Notes under the pieces: generated by a model
The model's database searches: none
Seen by the model: only the letters and a program-made list of their open reading frames with translations
What the model was told of the DNA's origin: nothing
Translations under genes and position numbers: made by a program
Shown here: positions 46,551 to 55,156 of the stretch, one piece after another
How positions within the stretch are numbered: the first letter of the stretch is position 1
How the letters are laid out: each line of letters opens with the position of its first letter
DNA from: Pseudomonas crudilactis
GTDB lineage: Bacteria > Pseudomonadota > Gammaproteobacteria > Pseudomonadales > Pseudomonadaceae
DNA length: 64,000 nucleotides
Assembly: GCF_013433315.1 (NCBI RefSeq)
Contig: NZ_WXVV01000006.1
Span: 124,001 to 188,000, forward strand
Direction: 5' to 3'

Positions 46551-47441
46551 TCAGTGAGAAGGCGAACTCAGTAGTTTTTGCAAGTACTGACCGTAGCCAG
46601 TTTTCTTCAAGGCTTCGGCTTGCGCAGCAAGCTGTTGTGCAGAGATCCAGCCATTATGGTAGGCAATCTCTTCCAGGCAAGCCACTTTCAGCCCCTGACG
46701 CTGCTCGATGGTATGAACAAAGTGACTGGCTTCCAACAGCGAGTCATGAGTCCCGGTATCCAACCAGGCGAAGCCCCTGCCCAACATCTCGACGTTCAGA
46801 CTCTGGTTATCAAGATAGGCCTGATTGACATCAGTAATTTCAAGTTCACCACGTTCGGATGGTTTGATATTTTTCGCAATCTCCACAACTTGGTTGTCGT
46901 AGAAATACAAACCGGTAACGGCATAGTTTGACTTGGGCTTGGCAGGTTTTTCCTGAATGCTCAGCGCCTTGCCGGTACTATCAAACTCAACTACGCCAAA
47001 TCGCTCCGGGTCAGAAACGTGATACCCAAAGACCGTCGCACCCTGCGTTTGCGCGCTGGCAGAACGCAGATTTTCTGAGAAGTGCTGACCATAGAAAATG
47101 TTGTCACCAAGGATAAGGCAGCATGGATCCTTGCCGATGAACTCCTCCCCAATGATAAAAGCCTGGGCCAATCCGTCCGGGCTAGGTTGCTCGGCATAAG
47201 AGAGATTGATGCCGTACAGACTGCCATCTCCCAGAAGCTTCTTAAAACAAGGCAGATCTTCAGGGGTGGAAATGATGAGAATTTCACGCATCCCGGCCAG
47301 CATCAGCACGGAGAGCGGATAAAAGATCATCGGCTTGTCGTAGATAGGCAACATTTGCTTGGAAACACCCAGTGTCAGCGGGTGCAGGCGTGTACCCGAG
47401 CCACCAGCCAGGATGATGCCTTTACGATTTGTCGTGGTCAT
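46551..47441 (-). CDS. rfbA: Glucose-1-phosphate thymidylyltransferase
   Basis: The 296-residue enzyme has [22 protein letters not shown] (8-29), YYDKPMI-like [18 protein letters not shown] and the [19 protein letters not shown] segment of RmlA. It makes dTDP-glucose, the first step of dTDP-L-rhamnose synthesis. Its ATG overlaps the rfbD stop by 4 bases. No rfbC follows, unlike the rmlBDAC operon of P. aeruginosa. Confidence 0.95.
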   Translation of the reverse strand: MTTTNRKGIILAGGSGTRLHPLTLGVSKQMLPIYDKPMIFYPLSVLMLAGMREILIISTPEDLPCFKKLLGDGSLYGINLSYAEQPSPDGLAQAFIIGEEFIGKDPCCLILGDNIFYGQHFSENLRSASAQTQGATVFGYHVSDPERFGVVEFDSTGKALSIQEKPAKPKSNYAVTGLYFYDNQVVEIAKNIKPSERGELEITDVNQAYLDNQSLNVEMLGRGFAWLDTGTHDSLLEASHFVHTIEQRQGLKVACLEEIAYHNGWISAQQLAAQAEALKKTGYGQYLQKLLSSPSH

Positions 47442-48331
47442 TTGTTTAAAACTTCCCTAAGCATTCGAGTTACGCCACTTTGCCAATCCGGCAAGTGTAG
47501 AGAAAAATTGTCCCGCAGTTTGAAAGTATCCAACCGTGAATTCAGCGGACGGGCCGCTGGTGTTGGATAAGCGGTAGTCGGGATTGGCTCGAGCGCGCTA
47601 ATCGCTAGAATCTCACCATTGGCTTTGGCGAAATCGATCACATGAGCGGCATAGTCATACCAGGACACTGCACCGCCGGCCGCCAGATGATACAGGCCAG
47701 CCAACTCAGGATTTATCAGGACCTGCCGGATTGCCAAAGCTGTCACGTCAGCGATCAAATCTGCACCCGTCGGGGCACCAACCTGGTCTTCGATGACATT
47801 GAGGATTTCGCGCTCCTTGGCCAGTCGCAGCATTGTCTTGGCAAAATTATTGCCGCGCGCACCATAAACCCAACTGGTACGGAAAATAAGATGCTGGCAG
47901 CCCGAGGCAGTGATTGCCTGTTCGCCGGCAAGCTTGCTGGCGCCATAGTGATTGACTGGGGAAACAGTGTCCGTCTCCTGCCAAGGCTTGTCGCCCTCGC
48001 CGCTGAACACATAGTCAGTCGAGTAATGGATTAACCAAGCGCCCAGGGATGCAGCCTCTTCAGCCATGACCTGAGTCGCTTGACCATTAACGCGATCGGC
48101 CAACTCTACTTCGGACTCTGCCTTATCGACCGCAGTATAAGCAGCTGCATTCACGATGATATCGGGAGCGATCTGACGGATCGTCTTGCGCAACAGTTCG
48201 GGATCGGACAGATCGCCAACCAAACCATCTACCGGGTTGCGATCAAGAGCAATCAACTCGCCAAGAGGGGCCAGGGAACGCTGCAACTCCCAGCCCACCT
48301 GACCATTTTTTCCCAAAAGAAGGATTTTCAT
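47438..48331 (-). CDS. rfbD: dTDP-4-dehydrorhamnose reductase
   Basis: A 297-residue SDR with [18 protein letters not shown] (3-20), [28 protein letters not shown] and active-site [11 protein letters not shown]. It catalyses the last step to dTDP-L-rhamnose using the RmlC product. ATG at 48331 overlaps the rfbB stop by 4 bases. A longer in-frame start at 48406 would lie inside rfbB. Confidence 0.95.
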   Translation of the reverse strand: MKILLLGKNGQVGWELQRSLAPLGELIALDRNPVDGLVGDLSDPELLRKTIRQIAPDIIVNAAAYTAVDKAESEVELADRVNGQATQVMAEEAASLGAWLIHYSTDYVFSGEGDKPWQETDTVSPVNHYGASKLAGEQAITASGCQHLIFRTSWVYGARGNNFAKTMLRLAKEREILNVIEDQVGAPTGADLIADVTALAIRQVLINPELAGLYHLAAGGAVSWYDYAAHVIDFAKANGEILAISALEPIPTTAYPTPAARPLNSRLDTFKLRDNFSLHLPDWQSGVTRMLREVLNK

Positions 48332-49404
48332 GCTTTTTTTGAACGTTCTGCGTAGTTCTGATCGATCCACTGTTGGTAGCTGCCGCTCTTCACGTGCGCC
48401 ACCCATTCAGAGTTGTTCAAATACCATTCAACGGTTTTGCGAATGCCGGTTTCAAAGGTTTCTTCAGGCGACCAGCCCAGCTCTCGCTGGATTTTGCTCG
48501 CATCAATGGCATAACGCTGATCATGGCCAGGACGATCGGCGACATAGGTGATCAGGCTTGCATGTGGACGATGAGCAGAGGCAGGGCACAACTCATCAAG
48601 CAGTGCACACAATGCGTTGACCACTTCAATATTCTGCTTTTCGTTATGACCACCGATGTTGTAAGTCTCGCCGACAACGCCTTCGGTGACGACTTTGTAC
48701 AATGCCCGGGCATGATCCTCGACATAAAGCCAATCGCGAACCTGATTACCTTTTCCGTACACCGGCAGCGGCTTGCCTTCGAGGGCATTAAGAATAATCA
48801 GCGGAATCAACTTCTCCGGGAAGTGACACGGACCGTAGTTATTTGAGCAGTTGGTGACCAATGTTGGCAGGCCGTAAGTGCGCGCCCAAGCGCGAACCAA
48901 GTGGTCGGAACTGGCTTTGCTGGCCGAGTATGGCGAACTCGGTTGGTAAGGCGTGCTTTCAGTAAAGAGATCTTCCGGACCTTCGAGGTCACCGTACACT
49001 TCATCAGTTGAAATGTGATGGAAACGAAAGCTGCCCTTACGCATATCATCCATTGCCGCCCAATAATGACGAGCGGCCTCCAACAATACGTAGGTGCCAA
49101 TGATGTTGGTCTGAATGAATTCGGACGGACCAGAGATAGAGCGATCGACGTGAGATTCTGCGGCCAGATGCATGATGGCATCCGGTTGATGCTCACGCAG
49201 AACACGATCAATCTGGTCTCGATCACAGATATCAACGCGTTCGAACGCATACCGCTCGCTCTGACTGACTTCAGCCAAAGACTCAAGGTTGCCGGCGTAG
49301 GTCAGCTTATCGACGTTAACGACAGAGTCGGTGGTACTGGAGATGATATGGCGAATGACTGCCGAGCCGATAAACCCGGCACCGCCGGTAACTAGAATTT
49401 TCAC
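48328..49404 (-). CDS. rfbB: dTDP-glucose 4,6-dehydratase
   Basis: The 358-residue extended SDR has [17 protein letters not shown] (3-19), the active-site [10 protein letters not shown] and [23 protein letters not shown]. It makes dTDP-4-keto-6-deoxyglucose. The start is GTG at 49404; an ATG just upstream is in another frame. It is the first gene of the rfbBDA-GT2-epimerase-wbpL run. Confidence 0.95.
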   Translation of the reverse strand: MKILVTGGAGFIGSAVIRHIISSTTDSVVNVDKLTYAGNLESLAEVSQSERYAFERVDICDRDQIDRVLREHQPDAIMHLAAESHVDRSISGPSEFIQTNIIGTYVLLEAARHYWAAMDDMRKGSFRFHHISTDEVYGDLEGPEDLFTESTPYQPSSPYSASKASSDHLVRAWARTYGLPTLVTNCSNNYGPCHFPEKLIPLIILNALEGKPLPVYGKGNQVRDWLYVEDHARALYKVVTEGVVGETYNIGGHNEKQNIEVVNALCALLDELCPASAHRPHASLITYVADRPGHDQRYAIDASKIQRELGWSPEETFETGIRKTVEWYLNNSEWVAHVKSGSYQQWIDQNYAERSKKA

Positions 49405-49539
49405 GCGAAACCATACCCTTGAGCTGCGGACAGCGCCTCAACGTGCGCCATCTGATCCATGAATGCAAAAGCCGTCAGACTTGAGGCTTCTGTAAAAACA
49501 AGCCGAAGCGATTGAGGAGTACACCACTATCGAACAGGG

Positions 49540-49554
49540 GCTGTATTTTACAGC
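49540..49554. promoter_or_regulatory. Palindrome ahead of rfbB
   Basis: GCTGTA-TTT-TACAGC is a perfect 6-3-6 inverted repeat in the 209-base gap between lapA and rfbB, about 135 bases before the rfbB start. It could be an operator. No known regulator site is matched. Confidence 0.35.
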
Positions 49555-49613
49555 TTAATGTACATTTTACTAATGGATATAGACGGGTAGCGACGCGATA
49601 TCAAAGGAGGCCC

Positions 49614-49853
49614 TCAGTCGAGGCGCTTGCGCGCAATCCTGGACGGACGATTCAGGAACCAGCTCAATACTGGGCCTGCAACCATACCGATCAACAACGC
49701 CACGACTACCACCACCGACACTGGAAGCTGCGGGCCTGTCCAGCCGAGAAACGCCAGAGAGATCGCCTGCTGGTTTTCCAGAACGAATGCCAGGATCGCC
49801 AATACCAATAAAAGAACAAAAACACCAAGAAGCATGCGCTTGAGATTACGCAT
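49614..49853 (-). CDS. lapA: LapA-domain (DUF1049) inner-membrane protein
   Basis: A 79-residue protein with two membrane helices (LLGVFVLLLVLAILAFVLEN and VSVVVVVALLIGMVAGPVLSW) and the FLGWTGPQLP linker typical of the LapA domain. In enterobacteria LapA works with LapB in control of lipopolysaccharide synthesis; here the usual Pseudomonas link to ihfB is kept. ATG at 49853 follows AGGA. The gap from ihfB is 27 bases. Confidence 0.85.
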   Translation of the reverse strand: MRNLKRMLLGVFVLLLVLAILAFVLENQQAISLAFLGWTGPQLPVSVVVVVALLIGMVAGPVLSWFLNRPSRIARKRLD

Positions 49854-49880
49854 GAGCAAATTCCTGAACGGTAGCGACTG

Positions 49881-50177
49881 TCAAACGCCTTCCTCCTCTT
49901 CCTCGTTCACCCGATCGCGCAGCTCTTTACCGGGCTTGAAATGCGGAACAAATTTTCCGTCGAGACTGACAGATTGTCCGGTTTTAGGATTGCGACCGAC
50001 GCGTGGCGCACGATAGTGCAAAGAGAAGCTGCCAAAACCACGGATCTCTATACGATCCCCGGTGGCAAGGCATTGAGACATTTGCTCAAGCATGGTCTTG
50101 ATGGCCAACTCCACATCTTTGGATGAGAGCAGCCCTTGATGGGTGACAATTCGTTCGATCAACTCCGACTTCGTCAT
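49881..50177 (-). CDS. ihfB: Integration host factor beta subunit
   Basis: The 98-residue HU-family protein starts [23 protein letters not shown] and has the DNA-binding arm motif [26 protein letters not shown]. It pairs with IhfA to bend DNA. An acidic tail (EEEEEGV) ends it. ATG at 50177 follows AAGGG. rpsA, usually just upstream, is almost 5 kb away here. Confidence 0.96.
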   Translation of the reverse strand: MTKSELIERIVTHQGLLSSKDVELAIKTMLEQMSQCLATGDRIEIRGFGSFSLHYRAPRVGRNPKTGQSVSLDGKFVPHFKPGKELRDRVNEEEEEGV

Positions 50178-50326
50178 ATTTTTCCCTTCTTTTTCAAGCA
50201 GCTAGATCATCGCTTCAGAGGTTTTAGCACGCCCAAAGGGTTTTGAACAGCCTAGGGATTGACATATATCGAACCCACACGCACGTCACTCTTGCCGTGG
50301 CTGGCAAAATCAGTCAATACGGAAGA

Positions 50327-50605
50327 TCATCGACAGATGACCAGCATCGTACGAGTCAAGTAGCCAGCAGGATTAAAGCCGAAAGGGAAGTCATCGACGT
50401 CTTTTGCATCGTCGGATCTCACTATCACTTTATAGCCTGCACCCTTGCACTCTTTTGCCGCTCGCCTGTGGCATTTATCCCAACCCCCCCCTATTCCCGA
50501 GCAATCGACTTCGATACCACTGACGCCCCGCACAGCATGAGTTTTGGCGCTCGTGGAACAACCGGCCAATACCAACACTATCAGTGGCAATACGAACCTT
50601 TTCAT
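50327..50605 (-). CDS. Small lipoprotein
   Basis: A 92-residue protein, MKRFVLPLIVLVLAGCSTS, with a lipobox LAGC and predicted lipidation at Cys16. The mature part has four further cysteines (VDCSG, DKCHRR, KECKG, VICR), which could form two disulfides. GAGYKVIVRSDD and the Gly/Cys-rich segment resemble small surface lipoproteins, but I do not recognise a family. It is on the same strand as ihfB, 149 bases upstream of it. Confidence 0.7.
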   Translation of the reverse strand: MKRFVLPLIVLVLAGCSTSAKTHAVRGVSGIEVDCSGIGGGWDKCHRRAAKECKGAGYKVIVRSDDAKDVDDFPFGFNPAGYLTRTMLVICR

Positions 50606-50998
50606 TCACATCCTTATGCCAGAAACAACGCCCGGCTTTTCGACCCCAAACCAAAGAATAGCCTCGATTTACCTTACAGCCACGAAAACAGACCCGCTCA
50701 CGAGCACATTCGTTTCATCCCAAGAGAGCAGAAAACAAGCCCCCACCCATGAAAGCGTATCTGCCGGCACCTCGAAACCCTCCGGCCCGGCGGTCACCAA
50801 AACGCCCCTGACAGAAGTGAGCGATCGGATATACTCCTTCGATTTAAACGTGTCAGCCGCCCGACCCTACATTGAGAACCGGATCTGAAGCGTCAGCTTG
50901 GCTAGAAAGCCCTTGGCATCAGACCCTGCAAAAACGAACGCACTGCCAAAATCCCTGGAAATCAACTAACAATAAAATCGATTGATGTGGAGTAAGCA
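50606..50998. other. Intergenic region before the four-gene operon
   Basis: The 393 bases hold the divergent promoters for the lipoprotein gene and the methyltransferase operon. A frame of about 115 codons crosses it on the plus strand from 50544, antisense to the lipoprotein start. It lacks a ribosome site and any recognisable domain, so it is not called. Confidence 0.45.
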
Positions 50999-51793
50999 AT
51001 GAAAGGATTTATAGCGTTTCTTTCTGAACCCTCACTGAAAAAATTCGACGTTGACGGCATCGAGCGCATCGAGCTTCACAGTAAGGTTCTGGAAACAAAG
51101 CAGATGCTCAAGGAAGTCTTCGTTGAGTTTCATCACTCATTTCATGAACTGGCCGCTCGCCATATTCCAGCCAAAGGATTGGAAGTAGAACTCGGAGCCG
51201 GTGTTGCCCCGATGCGCGACACCTATCGGCAGGTACTGGCAACAGACATCGTTGCCGCCCCTTATCTGGACCAGGTCGTAGACGCACAGAATATGGAGCT
51301 GGACGATGCAGGCGTCGCCGTCTTCTATGGGCAGAATTGCTTTCACCACTTCCCGGAACCTGATCTCTTTTTCAATGAGGTCAAGCGAACCCTCAAACCC
51401 GGAGGCGGTTTGATCCTGATCGAACCTTATTACGGGCCGCTGGCTAGCACTCTCTATAAGCGGATGTTCAAGTCCGAAGGGTTCGACAAGGCTTATGGGT
51501 CGTGGAACACGCCCGCGACCGGCCCAATGAATGGAGCAAACCAAGCCCTCAGTTTTCTCGTCTTCATTCGTGACAAAGAGGAGTTCGACCGCAAGCACCC
51601 AAGCTTGGAAATAGTCCACCAAGAGGTATGCAATAATTACCTCCGATACCTGATTTCCGGAGGCCTGAATTTCCGTCAGTTACTTCCGAATTTCTGCACG
51701 CCCCTCATCAAACTGCTCGAAAAGATCTTGCAGCCGCTGAATACGTTATTGGGCCTGCATCACATTATAGTAATAAGGAAAAAACCAGCTTGA
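50999..51793 (+). CDS. SAM-dependent methyltransferase, class I
   Basis: A 264-residue protein. The SAM motif is LEVELGAGVAPMRDTYRQVLATDI (motif I to II, near 60-85), followed by NCFHHFPEPDLFFNEVKRTLKPGGGLILIEPYYGP. That pattern is typical of UbiE/Coq5-like methyltransferases. The extended C-terminal region may bind the acceptor. ATG at 50999 follows GTGGAGTAAG. The stop overlaps the next gene's TTG start, making it the lead gene of a four-gene operon. Confidence 0.85.
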   Translation: MKGFIAFLSEPSLKKFDVDGIERIELHSKVLETKQMLKEVFVEFHHSFHELAARHIPAKGLEVELGAGVAPMRDTYRQVLATDIVAAPYLDQVVDAQNMELDDAGVAVFYGQNCFHHFPEPDLFFNEVKRTLKPGGGLILIEPYYGPLASTLYKRMFKSEGFDKAYGSWNTPATGPMNGANQALSFLVFIRDKEEFDRKHPSLEIVHQEVCNNYLRYLISGGLNFRQLLPNFCTPLIKLLEKILQPLNTLLGLHHIIVIRKKPA

Positions 51794-52197
51794 CATTTGC
51801 AAAGTATATGGGCGTACAGCTATTCGCTTACGCCCTGGACATGAGCTCGTTCCTTTTGTTCGCCCACCTGCTCGACGGCCAACACATTCTTGCCAACATT
51901 TTCAGCAAATTGTTTTCAGGGATATTCGCGTTTTTCCTGCACCGTCACTTTACATTTCAGTCTACTGAGACCAGCCGCCGGACCCAGGCGATTCGCTACT
52001 TTTCGCTGCTCGCGATAAACATTCCGGTTTCGTCAGGACTTTTCACCCTGACTCTGGCACTTGTTGCGCCGCCCGCCCTGGCAAAGTTTTTGTCGGACGC
52101 TGCCTGCACGGCAATGACTTACTGGATCAGCAAAGTCGCGATCTTCCACAAAAAAACCCCACAGAATGAGAAGTCCGTAGACTCGAAAGGCTTATAA
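51790..52197 (+). CDS. GtrA-like membrane protein
   Basis: The 135-residue protein has four membrane helices and the GtrA signature ANIFSKLFSGIFAFFLHRHFTFQS (about 36-59). GtrA-family proteins take part in handling undecaprenyl- or decaprenyl-phosphate-linked sugars at the inner membrane. The TTG at 51790 overlaps the methyltransferase TGA; an ATG seven codons later is the alternative. The next gene starts 3 bases after the stop. Confidence 0.82.
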   Translation: MTFAKYMGVQLFAYALDMSSFLLFAHLLDGQHILANIFSKLFSGIFAFFLHRHFTFQSTETSRRTQAIRYFSLLAINIPVSSGLFTLTLALVAPPALAKFLSDAACTAMTYWISKVAIFHKKTPQNEKSVDSKGL

Positions 52198-52200
52198 ACA

Positions 52201-53481
52201 ATGAAACTGCTGATTACCGGCGCCACGGGATATATTGGTGAACGACTGACCAGCTTGGCAGCCAGAGATGGACATGACGTCTATTGCGCCAGCCGCAAAC
52301 CTACTCTGACGAAGTACAAATGGCTGCCATTCGACTTGGGCTCACCCACGCTCGAAATACCGCAAGATTGCAAGGCACTGGTCCACCTTGCCGCCGATAC
52401 CAGCCACAACAAGAACACGTCCTCCGAAACCGAAATAATCGCTGCCAGAGCGCTAATTCAACAGTCATCACTCACCGGCACGAAGATCATCTTCATCTCC
52501 AGCCAGACCGCTTCGCCTGACGCACCGACTTCGTACGGGCAGACCAAGTGGCGCATTGAACAGGACATCCTTGCCGCCGGTGGCGTGGTGATCAGACCAG
52601 GACAGGTGTATGGCGGCCAGGAGCGCGGACTTTTTGGGGTTCTGTCGTCATTGGTGCGTCGCGTGCCGGCCATTCCTGCCCTGCTACCGGCACCGTTGAT
52701 CCAGCCCATACACGTTGACGACCTGGCCGCAGCGATACTCACGGCAGCCGACAATAACGACATTAGAGGGGAAACCCTTTCGCTGGGGATGATCCAGCCC
52801 ATCTCCTTTGGCGCCTTCCTGGAATCCATCGCGACCGACAAGCTGCACAAGCTCCGCTTACCTGTGCCGCTTCCCGTCCCCCTGATTAACCTCGGCACCG
52901 CGATCCTCGGAAAAAACCTGACCGCCAGGCTGGGACTTGATCGCCTGCTCTCGCTACTAAGCCTCAAGCCGATGCAATCGCAAGCCTCACTGATCCGACT
53001 AGGAATAACGCTGCGACCGCTTGCCGATGGAATGCACAAATCCGGGAGCGGCCGGCGTCGGCGCCTGCTTATCGAAGCCAATACCTTTTTGAGCTACCTG
53101 CTCAAATGCCAACCACACAAAGACTTGCTTCGTCGCTACGCGAGAGCCATCGAGATCCTTGATGACGGGCAGGCGCTGCTTGACTCCAAAACGCTCTCAA
53201 AACTTCCCTGCGCCGTGGCTCTTCTGGACACCGGCGCTGTGCGAAACACAGTGTACGGACAAGCCATTTCCAGGCGACTGCACATGGCAACGGCGTTGGC
53301 GGAAGCCAGCCCCCAAGGTGCCAGCACCTTTCTCGGGCTCAAGCGGCCCGCAGGATTTGCCAGAGCCTTTATTGCGCTGGGCATGGCCGTGCTGAAGGAC
53401 ATCTGCTGGCGCGTACTGTCCATCGTTGCCAGCCCGGTGCTTCCACGCCTCGTTAAAAGGAAGATCCAGCGTGACGACTGA
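52201..53481 (+). CDS. NAD-dependent epimerase-like SDR with C-terminal extension
   Basis: A 426-residue protein. The N-terminal domain (1-~275) is an extended SDR: LLITGATGYIGERLTSLA, LVHLAADTSHNKN and the active-site SYGQTKWRIEQD with RPGQVYGGQERG. The remaining 150 residues (from about 280, rich in Arg/Leu/Lys) have no family I recognise; a hydrophobic stretch (RAFIALGMAVLKDICWRVLSIVASPVLP, near the end) could anchor it to the membrane. The stop overlaps the flavoprotein GTG start by 11 bases. Confidence 0.8.
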   Translation: MKLLITGATGYIGERLTSLAARDGHDVYCASRKPTLTKYKWLPFDLGSPTLEIPQDCKALVHLAADTSHNKNTSSETEIIAARALIQQSSLTGTKIIFISSQTASPDAPTSYGQTKWRIEQDILAAGGVVIRPGQVYGGQERGLFGVLSSLVRRVPAIPALLPAPLIQPIHVDDLAAAILTAADNNDIRGETLSLGMIQPISFGAFLESIATDKLHKLRLPVPLPVPLINLGTAILGKNLTARLGLDRLLSLLSLKPMQSQASLIRLGITLRPLADGMHKSGSGRRRRLLIEANTFLSYLLKCQPHKDLLRRYARAIEILDDGQALLDSKTLSKLPCAVALLDTGAVRNTVYGQAISRRLHMATALAEASPQGASTFLGLKRPAGFARAFIALGMAVLKDICWRVLSIVASPVLPRLVKRKIQRDD

Positions 53482-55048
53482 TTTTGATGTGATCATTGTG
53501 GGCAGCGGCCCGGCAGGAACCTCGGCGGCCTATCCATTGGTCCAGGCCGGACTGCGCGTGCTAATGGTTGATGCCAGCACCCCATCCCACAATCCCCCCC
53601 CCCCGGCCGGCAACTACCTCCATAACCGGGCAACCGATCCACTGCAATGGAAATGGATGGTCGGCGAGAGCTTCCACGCTCTCAACAATATGGATGCGGT
53701 TTCTCCAAAGCTGAAAACCCCCACGCACAAAAAAACCTTCGACCGCTTCAATGAAGCCAACGGCTTGAAGACAGAGAACTTCATCTCGATTGGCTCGCTG
53801 GCAACCGGAGGCCTTTCAAATGCGTGGGGCTGTGGCGTAGCACGATTCAATACAAATGATTTCGCAGGACTGAACCTGGCGCAGTCCGGGATTGAAGAAT
53901 CCTACGAGATCGTTGCAAAACGCATGGGCATCAGCGGAAATGGCGCGGATGACCTGTCCGGCTATTTCGGCGTAGATCAGTGGGCGCAACCCTCGATCCC
54001 GATGGACAACCTTCATCACCAACTGCTGGGCAAATACACCCGTCAACGACAATCCGCACCCGCAAGCGGGTTTCGCATGGGGCGCTCACGCATCGCCGTA
54101 TTGAGTCAGAACCTTGATGACCGCAAAGCCTGCGATCTCTCAGGCAACTGTTTGTGGGGATGTGACAATCACTCACTTTACTCGGCAGAGCAGGAAATTC
54201 CGAAACTGAAAGCCTACCCCGGATTTTTCCATGAGACCGGCTTTCTGGTTGACGCCATCAGCAAGCACAACGACGTTTGGACGATCTCCGACAAGCAAGG
54301 CCGAACAACGTTTTCGGCCAAACGACTGTTACTCGCCGCCGGCACCCTGGCGACGACAAAGCTGACACTCCAATATCTAGGGCACACCGCTCCTGTCGCA
54401 CTTCAATCTTCTCCCACCGCGGCCTTCCTGCTTTGGCTGCCGCAACAACTGGGAGCACAGAGAGCGTCGACAGTAGGCTTGGGACAGTTGTCATTTGCCC
54501 TTGAGCTAGGTCCTGAACTGACGGCGTTTGGCTCCACGTTCAGCACCACCGGCCTGCCCATGTCCGAATTCGTCAGCCGGGCCCCCTTGAGCAAAAGATA
54601 TAGCATCGAGCTCATGAGCAACCTGTTGAGCTCATGCCTGGTAGGAAATGTCTTTTTGCCCGGACACCTGTCCAACCACAGTGCCACCCTGACCGATGAC
54701 GGACGCCTGTCAATCAAAGGCGTAGAACATCCGGACACACCGGCACTGATGAAAAGAACACAGGCCCTACTGCGTAAAGCTTATTGGAAACTTGGGGCGA
54801 TCCTGATGCCCATGAGCTTTACAGTGGGCAAACCGGGTGCAGACATTCACTACGCCTCAACTTTCCCCATGCGGGCAACCCCAGGTGAAGGCAACACAAA
54901 CCTTGTTGGCGAATTGGCAGGACATGAAAACCTGCACATTGTTGATGGCGCATGCCTCCCTCAATTAACAGAGAAGTCCCACACCCTTACCATCATGGCA
55001 AACGCTGACCGCATCGCTCGAGCACTACTGACCAAAAGCACCGCCTGA
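53471..55048 (+). CDS. GMC-type FAD oxidoreductase
   Basis: A 525-residue flavoprotein starting VTTDFDVIIVGSGPAGTSAA (FAD Rossmann motif, residues 7-20). The C-terminal GMC signature is HYASTFPMRATPGEGN and LHIVDGACLPQLTEKSHTLTIMANADRIA, where the His pair and the C-terminal TIMANA stretch are typical. It should oxidise an alcohol or sugar. GTG at 53471 follows AAGGAAG. An 11-C run encodes prolines 42-45. Expression could vary with that tract. Confidence 0.85.
   Translation: MTTDFDVIIVGSGPAGTSAAYPLVQAGLRVLMVDASTPSHNPPPPAGNYLHNRATDPLQWKWMVGESFHALNNMDAVSPKLKTPTHKKTFDRFNEANGLKTENFISIGSLATGGLSNAWGCGVARFNTNDFAGLNLAQSGIEESYEIVAKRMGISGNGADDLSGYFGVDQWAQPSIPMDNLHHQLLGKYTRQRQSAPASGFRMGRSRIAVLSQNLDDRKACDLSGNCLWGCDNHSLYSAEQEIPKLKAYPGFFHETGFLVDAISKHNDVWTISDKQGRTTFSAKRLLLAAGTLATTKLTLQYLGHTAPVALQSSPTAAFLLWLPQQLGAQRASTVGLGQLSFALELGPELTAFGSTFSTTGLPMSEFVSRAPLSKRYSIELMSNLLSSCLVGNVFLPGHLSNHSATLTDDGRLSIKGVEHPDTPALMKRTQALLRKAYWKLGAILMPMSFTVGKPGADIHYASTFPMRATPGEGNTNLVGELAGHENLHIVDGACLPQLTEKSHTLTIMANADRIARALLTKSTA
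53594..53604 (+). repeat. Poly-C tract of 11 in a coding region
   Basis: Eleven consecutive C bases lie inside the GMC oxidoreductase gene, about 123 bases into the frame, encoding Pro42-Pro45. Homopolymers of this length are prone to slippage; gain or loss of one base would truncate the product. Confidence 0.85.
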
Positions 55049-55111
55049 CCTGCGGAAAACTACAAGGGCCACATTCATTCACCCCACTAAACCGAGTCAA
55101 ATCACAGGCAC

Positions 55112-55140
55112 AAAAAAGGGCGACCGAAGTCGCCCTTTTT
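55112..55140. terminator. Bidirectional terminator between GMC gene and rpsA
   Basis: AAAAAGGGCGAC/GTCGCCCTTTTT form a 12-pair stem with a CGAA loop, with A and T runs on both sides. It can end both the plus-strand operon and rpsA. Confidence 0.9.
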
Positions 55141-55156
55141 CATGATCAAGCAGAAC

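Noticed and set aside
49405..49613. Search for an ops/JUMPstart element ahead of the rfb genes
   Set aside because: GGGTAGCGAC and CGGTAGCGAC occur near 49580 and 49870 but on the plus strand, opposite to the genes, and lack the full GGCGGTAGCGT match.
50544..50888. Plus-strand frame of about 115 codons between the lipoprotein and methyltransferase genes
   Set aside because: It begins antisense to the lipoprotein signal peptide, has no ribosome site and shows no domain or typical codon pattern.
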